Source: Mycoplasmopsis agalactiae PG2
GTDB taxonomy: Bacteria > Bacillota_I > Bacilli_A > Mycoplasmatales > Metamycoplasmataceae
NCBI RefSeq assembly: GCF_000063605.1
Contig: NC_009497.1
Span: 248,001 to 312,000 of the forward strand
Direction of reading: 5' to 3'
DNA: 64,000 bases
Position 1 is the stretch's first letter. Each line of letters opens with the position of its first letter. This document shows positions 32,919-41,867 of this stretch, one piece after another. Under the pieces are notes generated by a model. It made no database searches. It had not been told where the DNA came from and saw only the letters and a list, made by a program, of their open reading frames with translations. The position numbers and the translations under genes are program-made.

Positions 32919-33998
32919 ATGAAAACAAATAGAAAAATATTGTTTGGTTTATTAACTGCGTCATCATTTACAGCAGTGCCTTTATTAGCTGCTAAATGTG
33001 ATGATAAGAACGAAAATTCACAAAAAAATCCACAAGATAATGGTGATAAGGTTGAAAAACAAGCATTAGGTGAAGTTGTCAAAAATACAAATCTAGGTGA
33101 AATAGTATTACCTAAAGATAAAGAAATTCCTGAAGCAAGCTCAATATTAGAATCTTTAGTAAAGACGAATGCAACTGTTGATACTTCAGAATTAGAAGTA
33201 TCTAACATTTTAAAAAATGGTGCAACAGTAAGTGCTAAAAAAGAAAGCAAGAAATATTCAGGCAGCATAAATGTCACATTTACGATTAAAAAATCTGATG
33301 ATGTAGTTGCCAAAAAAGACTTATCTAAAGTCAACAAAGACAATTTTAAGTTTTTAACTAACTTTGTTTTTGGCTCGGATTTATTAGAGGCTTTGAAAAC
33401 TGATTTAGAACTTCCAAATTTAAAATTAGATGATTTTCAGTTCACAGTGGATAAATTAGCTACTGCTGATAAAGAAGGAAAATTAGTAATAGAAGCAAAA
33501 CCGACTTCTAAATTAATAACAGGTACTGTGATATTGGATATTCCACGTTTAGTTGTTAAGCCAACTGAAGAAAATCATAATATCGCAGATGCAAAGAAAC
33601 TACTTGATGAAACATTAAAAAATCTATCTATTTTAGAAAGTAAAATGGATAGCAACATAAAAAATATTGAAAAATGAGAAGCAAATACATCAGATGGTGG
33701 TGTATTTACTGAAGAAGCTAAAAAAATAAAAGATACCTCATCACAAGTTAAAGCAAAATTTAAGGAAGCAAAAACTAAAGTAGAGATGCTCATTAAAGAC
33801 AAAACAAAGCTAAGTGATGAAGAAATTAAATCTGCCAATAAAATAATTAATGATTTTATAGCTTATTATTTCACTGAAGTTAAATCAAAAGACACTGGTA
33901 AAATAATTTATGATGGTGAAAACACTATGAGAGATATTAAAAAAATTGCTAAATTAAAAAATGGTAACCAAGAAAAAGATTCATTAATTGAGTTTTAA
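32919..33998 (+). CDS. Surface lipoprotein, tandem paralogue of the 31763 gene
   Basis: The 359-residue product begins MKTNRKILFGLLTASSFTAV with lipobox LLAAKC, closely matching the previous gene. It carries the same repeated unit (LGEVVKNTNLGEIVLPK..., KLVIEAKPTSKLITGTVILD) and a helical C-terminal region that starts at a matching NIEKWEA segment. The pair probably arose by tandem duplication. AAAAGGAT lies upstream of the start. The function is unknown. Confidence 0.82.
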
Positions 33999-34010
33999 TA
34001 TACTAATTAC

Positions 34011-34050
34011 ATATATAGAGAAGGACAAAGCTTTCTCTATATTTTTTATA
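34011..34050 (+). terminator. Terminator of the 32919 lipoprotein gene
   Basis: TATAGAGAA pairs with TTTCTCTATA across a short loop, followed by TTTTTT. Confidence 0.75.
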
Positions 34051-34097
34051 TATGAAATGATATGGAAAATATAACCAGCTTTTTTGTAGAAAAGCTA

Positions 34098-34118
34098 CCC
34101 CCCTATTTAATTTATACT
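34098..34118 (+). promoter_or_regulatory. Promoter with C6 tract next to the -10 box
   Basis: AGCTACCCCCCTATTTAATT precedes TATACT (34113-34118). The layout matches the C9-tract promoter at 34990-35015, with the C-run in the position where changes in length would alter -35/-10 spacing. Confidence 0.5.
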
Positions 34119-34162
34119 TTTTCCGACTTTAGAATTCTATTTTATAAAAGGAGAACTAAAAT

Positions 34163-34861
34163 ATGAAAAAAGTAAAATTAATATTAGGTGCTTTACTACC
34201 TATTACAACTATTCCATTTATTGCTGCTAGTTGTAATGATATTGAACTGGTAAAATCTGAAGCAAGCAAACAAGACCAAAACAACAATAAAATAGATAAA
34301 AAAGTAGAAAAAACAGAATCACACAATCTAAAAAGTAGCACAAATAATGGATTAGAAGATAAAAAAGAAAACGAGACAATAGAAAAAGATAAGCCAATTA
34401 CTATTCTAGAGAAAATAGAAACTCCAGAAATTCCAAAAACAAAGCAAGATAAATCAAAAGAAGCAAAATGCAAAGAAGAAACAAAAAAAGAAGAAAAAAA
34501 GAATGAAGAAGAGACAGACGATGACTTTAGCTTATTTAACTTCAATATGTCATCAAAAGCAGATCAAAATCCTGAAAATGAATCAGAAAGTTTAAATGAA
34601 GATACATTGACAAGCTATAAATCTAAAATATCTAGTGAGATCAGCGAACTGAATAAAGAAGTGAAAAATTACAACGGATTTATCAATGATGAAATAAAAT
34701 CACAGTTTGAAGAGTTGAAAGAAAAACTTAATAAGTTACTTACAAGTGCAAGTACAAGTGATGATATTGAAAAAATACTCACACAACTTGATTTTTTCAG
34801 CGAGCAATTTGAAGGATACAATATAAAAATTGAATCAATGAAAAATAACAAGGAAAATTAA
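34163..34861 (+). CDS. Low-complexity surface lipoprotein
   Basis: The 232-residue product starts MKKVKLILGALLPITTIP with lipobox FIAASC. Residues about 25-125 are a Lys/Glu/Asn/Ser-rich spacer, followed by a helical C-terminal domain (SKISSEISELNKEV...FEELKEKLNKLLTS) that resembles the out-of-frame continuation of the lipoprotein gene at 36474. GGAG lies upstream of ATG 34163. It resembles the architecture of mycoplasma size-variable surface lipoproteins. No function is recognised. Confidence 0.8.
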   Translation: MKKVKLILGALLPITTIPFIAASCNDIELVKSEASKQDQNNNKIDKKVEKTESHNLKSSTNNGLEDKKENETIEKDKPITILEKIETPEIPKTKQDKSKEAKCKEETKKEEKKNEEETDDDFSLFNFNMSSKADQNPENESESLNEDTLTSYKSKISSEISELNKEVKNYNGFINDEIKSQFEELKEKLNKLLTSASTSDDIEKILTQLDFFSEQFEGYNIKIESMKNNKEN

Positions 34862-34989
34862 CCAATAACACGATAAAACAGCATTTTTGGATAATTTTTG
34901 AAAACAAAATAAAGTGAATGTTTGTTCACTTTTTTTGTTTGAATATGAAAAACTAGAAAAAAATTTTTTGCAAAAAGTTTGCAAAATAG

Positions 34990-35015
34990 TTGCCCCCCCC
35001 CTATTCTGTTATAAT
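34990..35015 (+). promoter_or_regulatory. Promoter with C9 tract between -35 and -10
   Basis: TTG followed by nine C (34993-35001), then TATTCTGT and TATAAT (35010-35015). With TTGCCC as the -35 box the spacer is 14 nt, shorter than the 17-nt optimum, so gain of C residues would be expected to strengthen the promoter. Confidence 0.55.
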
Positions 35016-35065
35016 GTGCCTGAACATTATAGAAAATATATGAACATGGGGAGGAAAAAATTAAT

Positions 35066-35968
35066 ATGAAAAAAATTAAATTTTTATTAGCTAGTTTTGC
35101 TACATCATTAGCAGCAATTCCTTTTATAGCTGCAAAGTGCGGCATTACTGATGATAGTAAAAAACCAACTGAAACACCTGCTGAAAATCCTGCATTAGCA
35201 AAAGTTAAAGAAGCATGAAATAACAATATAAAAGACAAAATCAGCAGTGCAAAAAATTACACAATGATTCTAACTATGTTAAAAGATAGCATTACTGATG
35301 CATCACTAAAAGAATCAATTTCTCTATTTAATGTTGATGAAGCAAGAAAAAGACCAGTAAAAGAACAAAAAGGTCAAACAATCATGTTCAAAGTTGGCTC
35401 AGATCAGTTAGATTTAGAATTAGGCAAAGTTGTTGCAGGTATGCAAAAAACAATTTATGTTGATAAAGAAGGCAAAAATCAAGAAACTGATGCTCAAGAT
35501 TTATCAACAGTTGATGGAGCTAATGAAGCAACTAAAATAGTTCAAATTGGATACTATGACGATGGTAAAACAATTAGAGTTGCACAAATGCCTAAAACTG
35601 TAACAGAAGTTCCAACTGAGTTACCTAAAGAAATAACCAACTTGCACAAAATGTTTTTAGAATCAAAAGAATTTGACCAAGATATTTCATCATGAGACTT
35701 AAGTGGTGTTTACAACACAAGTTTTATGTTTCATAAAGCAGAAAAATTCAACCAAGATATAACAAAGTGAAATACTGAAAATGTAACAAACATGAGAAGT
35801 ATGTTTTATGGAACAAAAGCATTTGATAAAGATTTATCAAAACTAAATGTTTCATCAGTTAAGGACGCTGTAGAGTTTGCAAAGAATGCTAAAACTGATT
35901 GAAAAACAGAAAAGCAACCAAAGTTCAATGAAGGAACTTTACTAGAAAGAAAAAACGAACAAAAATAA
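35066..35968 (+). CDS. BspA-like (DUF285) surface lipoprotein
   Basis: The 300-residue product starts MKKIKFLLASFATSLAAIP with lipobox FIAAKC. The C-terminal half holds DUF285/BspA-type repeats of about 25 residues: FDQDISSWDLSGVYNTSFMF, FNQDITKWNTENVTNMRSMF, FDKDLSKLNVSSV. In other mycoplasmas such proteins are variable surface antigens and are often spread between species. A strong GGGGAGG lies upstream of the start, and the promoter contains a C9 tract. It ends at a bidirectional terminator. Confidence 0.88.
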
Positions 35969-36002
35969 AAAATATGGACAGAGCAATAGTCCATATTTTT
36001 TT
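35969..36002. terminator. Bidirectional terminator
   Basis: AAATATGGAC pairs with GTCCATATTT around AGAGCAATA, with A- and T-rich flanks. It serves the BspA-like gene (plus) and the EIIB gene (minus). Confidence 0.8.
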
Positions 36003-36023
36003 ATCAGTTAATTAAAATCTCTC

Positions 36024-36302
36024 TTAATCTGATTTTTCACTATCTCTTTTGGCCAATTTGACTGTTTTAAGGCCGTATTTGACTTGTATATGATTATCGC
36101 CTACAAAATTTATGTTGCTTGCACCTGTTTCAATTAACTTATCTTCATTAACTAAATTTTTATCAACAATATCATATCTAAGCTTAGTTGCACAATTACG
36201 ATATTTAGAAATATTATCTAGTCCACCTAAAGCTGAAATTATTTGTTTTGGTTGATTATATTGCTCATTATTAGTATCTATCATTTTAGTTTCTTTAGTC
36301 AT
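36024..36302 (-). CDS. Stand-alone PTS EIIB (glucose-type) domain protein
   Basis: The 92-residue product is essentially one EIIB domain: IISALGGLDNISKYRNCATKLRY holds the phosphorylatable Cys in the NC.TKLR motif, followed by GASNINFVGDNHIQVKYG. In complete PTS permeases this domain passes phosphate from EIIA to sugar. No EIIA or EIIC is encoded nearby, so it may be a relic, a regulator, or work with distant subunits. Start ATG 36302 has GAGG upstream. Confidence 0.83.
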   Translation of the reverse strand: MTKETKMIDTNNEQYNQPKQIISALGGLDNISKYRNCATKLRYDIVDKNLVNEDKLIETGASNINFVGDNHIQVKYGLKTVKLAKRDSEKSD

Positions 36303-36389
36303 AGTTATAACCTCTAATTTTTAGCATACTCAATTTTATTACATATAAAGCATAACTCTTATTTATGGAAGCAATTCCATAAATTCTGA

Positions 36390-36409
36390 CTCTCTCTCTC
36401 TCTCTCTCT
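36390..36409 (+). repeat. (CT)10 dinucleotide repeat upstream of a lipoprotein gene
   Basis: Ten uninterrupted CT units, 64 nt before ATG 36474 and just upstream of TATAAC/TATAAA boxes, between divergent promoters. Confidence 0.9.
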
Positions 36410-36473
36410 GGTTATTTATAACTCATATAAAATAAAGCTTTTAATTTTTAACAATAAATTACAAAGGAAATAT

Positions 36474-36992
36474 ATGAGAAAAACTAAACTTTTATTATTG
36501 ACTTCACTATCTCCAATTATTTCATTACCATTTATAGCCGCAAAATGTAATACTGATGCAAAGTCTGAAAATATGAATAAAGACAAGTCAAAAAAAGACA
36601 AAATGACTAGTGAATTAACAAAAAGTAGTGAATCAAATCAAGATAATAATGATAAAAACACAAATATTGAAGATAATGAAAGAAACAACAATGTTAAAAC
36701 TAAAAATGATGACAAGAGTAATAAATCATTAAAAGATAACAAAGAAAATGGTGAAATGAGTGAGAAAAACACTAATAGCGAAATGTCTGATATGCCTATA
36801 AAACAGCCAACAATGTCAAATTTAGATAGAAGACATGTTAATAATGTTGATGCATCAGGTTATGACATTGGCAGATGATATGACAAAATTAATGATGAGG
36901 ACTTGAAAGATTTTAAAGAAGAGTTCCACAAAATATTAACTGACATAGAAGAGAAAATCAAGAAAACAGTAAAAAAAAAGAAACAAAAATAA
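36474..36992 (+). CDS. Low-complexity surface lipoprotein ending at an A9 tract
   Basis: The 172-residue product starts MRKTKLLLLTSLSPIISLP with lipobox FIAAKC and has a long Asn/Lys/Asp/Ser-rich spacer. It stops at 36992 just after an A9 tract (36971-36979). One additional A would continue the frame to 37135, adding the helical segment KQLESQFNLLKSKLEKKINK... that resembles the end of the 34163 lipoprotein. The stop may therefore reflect slippage. AAAGGAAA precedes the ATG. A (CT)10 tract lies in the promoter region. A copy of CCTATAAAACAG sits in frame at 36794-36808, read as PIKQ. Confidence 0.78.
36971..36979 (+). repeat. A9 homopolymer inside lipoprotein coding region
   Basis: Nine A. 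Its length decides whether the 36474 product ends at 36992 or continues to 37135. Confidence 0.85.
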
Positions 36993-37158
36993 AACAACTT
37001 GAGAGTCAATTTAATTTATTAAAATCAAAACTAGAGAAAAAAATAAATAAAGCATCATCTTGAGGCAGCGTTGAAACAATAGTTGATGAAACAGATAAAA
37101 CAATTCAAGAAATAAAAAAACAAGCCATTAAATAAAACAATTTAATCTATATATTAAT

Positions 37159-37180
37159 ACACCGCACTGGTGTGTTTTTT
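37159..37180 (+). terminator. Terminator of the 36474 lipoprotein gene
   Basis: ACACC-GCACT-GGTGT followed by GTTTTTT. It lies after the extended (37135) stop, which supports the longer frame being ancestral. Confidence 0.75.
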
Positions 37181-37332
37181 AATATTTTGTATTTTTGCCT
37201 TTTTCAAGTGCAAAAACTATGCGAATTTATGAATCATTTACTTTCCTGTTTTTTTTACACAAAAATATTAAAAGTTGCATTTTTATATTATAATTAAGTC
37301 ATAAATTGCATTTTTGCTATTTTGGAGAGTTT

Positions 37333-38682
37333 ATGAGAGTAGTAATTATTGGTGCGGCAGCTAGTGGTATGACTATAGCTAGCAGAATAAGAAAATTAAG
37401 TAAAGAAACTGAAATTATTGTTTTACAAAAAGAAAAATATGTCTCATTAGGAGCTTGTGGATTGCCTTATTTTGTTGCTAATGAAGAGGTAAGTGAAAAT
37501 GATTTATTAGCTAGAACTATAGAAGAATTTAGCGAGCAAAATATTATTATTTATCCAAATAGTACTGTAAACAAGGTTGATTCAGAAAATAAAGAAGTTT
37601 ATTATGTAAGTAATAATAAACAACATAGTCTTAGTTATGATAAATTAGTTGTTGCAACTGGTGCTAAGCCTATAGTTCCTTCATTTGCTACTGTTAATAA
37701 TAAAAATATTTTTACTCTTACTAGATTAGAAGATGCAGTTAGTCTAAAAGACAAGCTAAAAGATAAAAGTATCAAAAAGGTAGCTATCATTGGCTCAGGA
37801 TTTATTGGTTTAGAAGCTGCGGAAATGGTCGCCAAACACAATAAAACAGTCATATTGGTCGAAAAGGCTTCTATGCTAGCTTCCAAAGTTTTTGATAATG
37901 AAATAAGTGAATTATTAGAGAAAGAGTTGCTAAAAAATAATGTAACAATTTACAAAAATTGTGCTTTAACTAACCTAAGCGAGAATGGCAATTCACTAAC
38001 TCTTAGTTTTGATAATAATACGCAATTCGAAGTTGATTTAGTCATATTTGCAATTGGATTTAAGCCTGCAACTGAATTTTTAAATGATTCTGGACTAAAA
38101 ATGCTTTCCAATGGCGCAATTGTAGTCAATAATCAAGGCAGAACTAATATAGAAAATATTTATTCCTGCGGTGATTGCGCTACTTCATTAAATAAGCTAA
38201 CTAATGAAAATGGCTATACACCTTTAGCAACTATTGCTCGTAAGTTTGCTAAAGTAGTTGCTGATGATATATTAGGAATAAAAAATGAATTTGTTGGTCA
38301 TATTCAAAGCTCTATAGTTAAGTCTTTTGATGCTGAATTAGCTTCTTGCGGGCTAAATGAAAATAGTGCCAAAGCTCTAGGTTATGACATTAAGACTGTG
38401 TTTATTAAAGACAAAGACCATCCAGGATACTATCCTAATCCAACACTGTTAGCCTTAAAATTAATTGTTAATAAGCAAACAAATACACTTCTGGGCGCAC
38501 AAATGTATGGCTCTAATCTTTCAGTTTTAAGAATTAATTTTTTAATTAGTTTAATCTGAAACCAAATTAAATTAGATAAATCACTAGCACAAATTGATTT
38601 AGTCTACTCACCACCTTTTGCAAGAGTGGTTGACATATTCCATATTGCTATAGAGAAGCTTTTAAAGGAGAATAATGAGTAA
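37333..38682 (+). CDS. CoA-disulfide reductase / NADH oxidase family flavoprotein
   Basis: A 449-residue FAD- and NAD(P)H-binding protein: VVIIGAAASGMTIASR (FAD, N-terminus), redox Cys in SLGACGLPYFV near residue 42, VAIIGSGFIGLEAAE (NADH), YSCGDCATS and a C-terminal interface with DLVYSPPFARVVDI, typical of CoA-disulfide reductases. These keep CoA (or other low-molecular-weight thiols) reduced. Water-forming NADH oxidase is the alternative. Start ATG 37333 has TTGGAGAG upstream; an earlier in-frame ATG at 37306 lacks one. Its last 8 nt overlap the next gene. Confidence 0.85.
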
Positions 38683-40234
38683 TAATGTTTTATTAGATAG
38701 GTTTTTAGCTATAAGTAGCTGACAGGCTGCTTTAGCAGTTATTCTATTTCTAGCTATCCAGATAGGACTATGATTTACATTTAAGCGCTTTAAATTAAAA
38801 TTTATTTATAGAGTCTTAATTGGACTTGCAATTGGTTTAGCATTTGGAATAGTTGTGCAAGGAATTAACAAGTTCCCTGAATTTGGGCTAGTTGATCAGT
38901 TTAAGCCAGCAATTAAACATGGCGGGGAATTAGTAAAAGAGCCAAATCCAGGTTATCAAAAATGAGCTGAGCAAACTAATATTTGAGTTTCCTTAGCTAA
39001 AAATATATTTATTAATGGAATTTTATTACTTACTGCTCCAGTGGTATTTATCGCCATTTTTAGGGTAGTTTCGCGTCCTGGTAATAAAAATGTTGGTCGT
39101 ATCTCGCTTAAAGGTGTTGCTTTATTATTGCTTAATACAGCTTTTGCCTTTATAGTAACATTTTGAATAGGCTATGCAATCAAAATTGGTGAAGGCTCAA
39201 ATTTAAGTCTAGAGAATGTAGCTGATAAAAAATTACCAAAAGAAACTCAACCATTACCAGTAATAATTTGAGAATACTTACCAAGCAATATAATTAGCCC
39301 ATGAGCTGGCACTATGGTTATTTCATTGATAGTAATAGCAGCTTTATTTGGCCATTCAGTAAAAATTTTGTCAAAGAAAAAGCCTGAGCAAATGCAAAAA
39401 ATTAGAAACTTTATGGATGGTGCTTGAACTATTGTTTCATCTATATTAACTACTTTTATGAAAATTATGCCTCTAGCTGTTATGTCAATGATCGCTTCAT
39501 CAGTTATAGCAAAACCAATTGGAGCTTTAGCAACAATTGGCAAAGTATTAGGAGTAGGATACTTAGGCTTAACAATTTCATTAGTTTTCTTAACACTGTT
39601 ATTATTAATAAACAGAGTAAATGTAATTGCTTGATGAAGACACTGTGCCAAAATTTTAATTCAAGGTTTTGCAACTCAGTCTTCAAACGCAACACTGCCA
39701 ATGTCAATGGAAACATTAAAAGAAGATGTAAAGCTTGATGACAGTGTTGTTTCAACAGTTACACCTTTATCAACCACAATGGGTCTAATGGGCTGTGCAG
39801 GGGTGCAATCTGGTGTAATAACTAGCTTATTATGAACAGGCACTAATGACACTGCGATTCATTCACAAGGCTTAGTAGTATTTTTCATTTTAGCACTGCT
39901 TATCACATTAGTGGCTTCATTAGGTATTAGCGGTATTCCTGGCTCTGCGACAGTTCTAACATCAGGCGTACTTAGCGGATTAGGTCTAGGCGCTTGATTT
40001 GGTCCAGTTTATGCAATTGTTGGTTCACTAGATGGCTTATTTGATATGGGAAGAACTGGAGTTAATGTAACTTCGGGAGCTGTTGTAGCGACTTTAGTTG
40101 CTAAAAATGAAGGGCTAATAAATTCTGAATCAAACATTCTTTCAGCTAAATTATTAGCAAAACAAGAACTTAAAAAGCAAGAAAAGCTAAATAAATTAAA
40201 GAGCAAAATGGAAGAGTTAAAACCTAAAGAATAA
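38675..40234 (+). CDS. Dicarboxylate/amino acid:cation symporter (cystine-transporter-like)
   Basis: A 519-residue polytopic membrane protein of the DAACS/SDF family. Seen: early membrane segments (AALAVILFLAIQIGLWFTF, VLIGLAIGLAFGIVVQG), the hairpin motif FATQSSNATLPMSMETL (the S-rich substrate-binding re-entrant loop), GCAGVQSGV and a late DMGRTGVNVTSGAVVATLV (the 'D..RT..Nv.gd' motif). The long inserts resemble TcyP/YhcL-type cystine importers more than GltP. It overlaps the CoA-disulfide-reductase-like gene, suggesting a shared thiol/cystine role. A charged coiled-coil-like tail closes the protein. Confidence 0.85.
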
Positions 40235-40244
40235 TTGCCCAAAA

Positions 40245-40262
40245 AGTCTATAAAACAGGACT
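40245..40262 (+). repeat. Copy of the CTATAAAACAGG motif
   Basis: AGTCTATAAAACAGGACT just after the symporter stop codon, followed by eight A rather than T. Confidence 0.5.
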
Positions 40263-40303
40263 AAAAAAAACAAGTGAGTTATTAAAAACGCTTGTTTTTT
40301 TCA
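40263..40303. terminator. Terminator between symporter and rmuC
   Basis: AAAACAAG pairs with CTTGTTTT across a long loop, with A-run on the left and T-run on the right, so it can serve both convergent genes. Confidence 0.6.
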
Positions 40304-40314
40304 TGCTCTTATTC

Positions 40315-41748
40315 TTAAACAATAGTTTCTTCAGCTTCATCATAATCTGATTTGCTATCAAGCCCCAATTTTGCTTGTTTTTTCTCCACATTTTCATTAA
40401 TATCAACTTTAGAAATGCCTAGTGACTTAGCTGTTGTATTTATTTTCTTTGTAATTTTATTAGCGGTATTAACGACTGATACAAATTTGTCTCTAGATTT
40501 ATCCAAATTGTCTAAGCCATCAATGACTCTTTTATAAAGCGTATTGTAATTTTTTTGCACATCTAGGAATATATCTTTTAGCTTTTCAATATTTTTTTCA
40601 ACTTGGAAACTATTATTTTGCAATAAATATGAGTAAATAAAGACCATAATTATTTGTGGGCCTTGAATATAAACTTTAAGCTTATCCTGAATTTCAGTTA
40701 CAAAATTCATATCTTGAATTAAGGTTAGGTAAACACTAGCAGAAGGGACATACATTAAGGCAAAAGGAGTTGTTTTTCTATCAGGTTTAATGTACTTTTC
40801 ATTAATGCTTTGAGCCATTTCTTTAATGGCTTTCTTAAGTTCTTTAAGATGAGCTTCTTTTTCTGATGCACTTTTTGAATCTAAATATCTATCCCATTTT
40901 TCTTTAGGGAACTTACAGTCAATTGGAATAATTTGTTCAACTTCCTCATTTTCAGATCTTGACTTAATTTTCATTGCAAAGTCAACTGCTTCCTGATTTT
41001 TGCCAGGATTAATTTGATATTGCTTAAATCACAATCTATTTTTTTCATTTGGATAGTGCTCTTCCAGGATTTGCTCTAAAGTAAATTCGCCAAATTCCCC
41101 AGTTTTTTTGTTGTTTGAGAAAGTTCTGTTTAAGTCATCCACACTAGCTTGCATTTGCTCAAACTTAATCATTTCTTTACCAACTTTATCCATTTGCACT
41201 TGAATATTTCCAAATTGCTCTTTGATATGTTTAGTTAATGTATCTTCAAAATGCTTATCGATTTTTTCTTTAATATCATTAAATGATTTAGCATTATTTT
41301 CATTTATTTCTTTTAAATTTGAACTAACTGTTTGATTAAACTTTTTCTCAAAATCATTCAATCAATTATTTTGACTAACAAATTTGTTGTTTAACTCTTC
41401 AAAAAGCTGCCCCTTCAAATCGTTGAATTGGATTGCTCTTTCAGAATCTTTTTTATTAATTAATTCAGCTGTGTTTTTTTCATACTGAACTAGTTTATTA
41501 ACAAAGGCTTCATTATTTTGGGTTAAATCTTTTATTAATTTATTTTCAAAATTATTAATTTTATCAACTAGCACATCCTTTGTTGAGCTGAATTTGTCAT
41601 TAATATAAAACTTATCATCAGCACTTAACTCACTACTTACATTATTTTTTAAGCTTTTATTTTTAATAATAAATAAGGCTAAAATTGAGACAAGTAAGAG
41701 CACAATTATGATGCTTAAAGTAAGTAAAATTATATTTATAGCTTCCAT
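40315..41748 (-). CDS. rmuC: DNA recombination protein RmuC homologue
   Basis: The 477-residue product has one N-terminal membrane segment (about residues 5-27), a long coiled coil (about 60-200) and the RmuC nuclease-like core: NNKKTGEFGEFTLEQILEEHYP, DFAMKIKSR, IPIDCKFPKEKWDRYL and PFALMYVPSASVYL. RmuC proteins limit inversions between short repeats in E. coli. The N-terminal anchor is common in the family. AGGAG precedes ATG 41748. Confidence 0.92.
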
Positions 41749-41830
41749 ATAACTCCTTTTTATTTTAATTATATATTTTTACTTTTTGCTAAAGCATATT
41801 TATCAATAAAACAGCGCTAGAAGAGCAAAA

Positions 41831-41859
41831 TAAAAACTCAGCAATTTGAGTTTTTATCT
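41831..41859. terminator. Terminator of the 41.9-49.3 kb minus-strand operon
   Basis: AAAAACTCA-GCAAT-TTGAGTTTTT, just after the stop of the frameshifted S41 gene. Confidence 0.8.
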
Positions 41860-41867
41860 TAGTCTTT

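Noticed and set aside
37306-37332. Earlier ATG for the CoADR-like gene
   Set aside because: The added residues precede the FAD-binding strand that normally starts the protein, and the later ATG has the Shine-Dalgarno.
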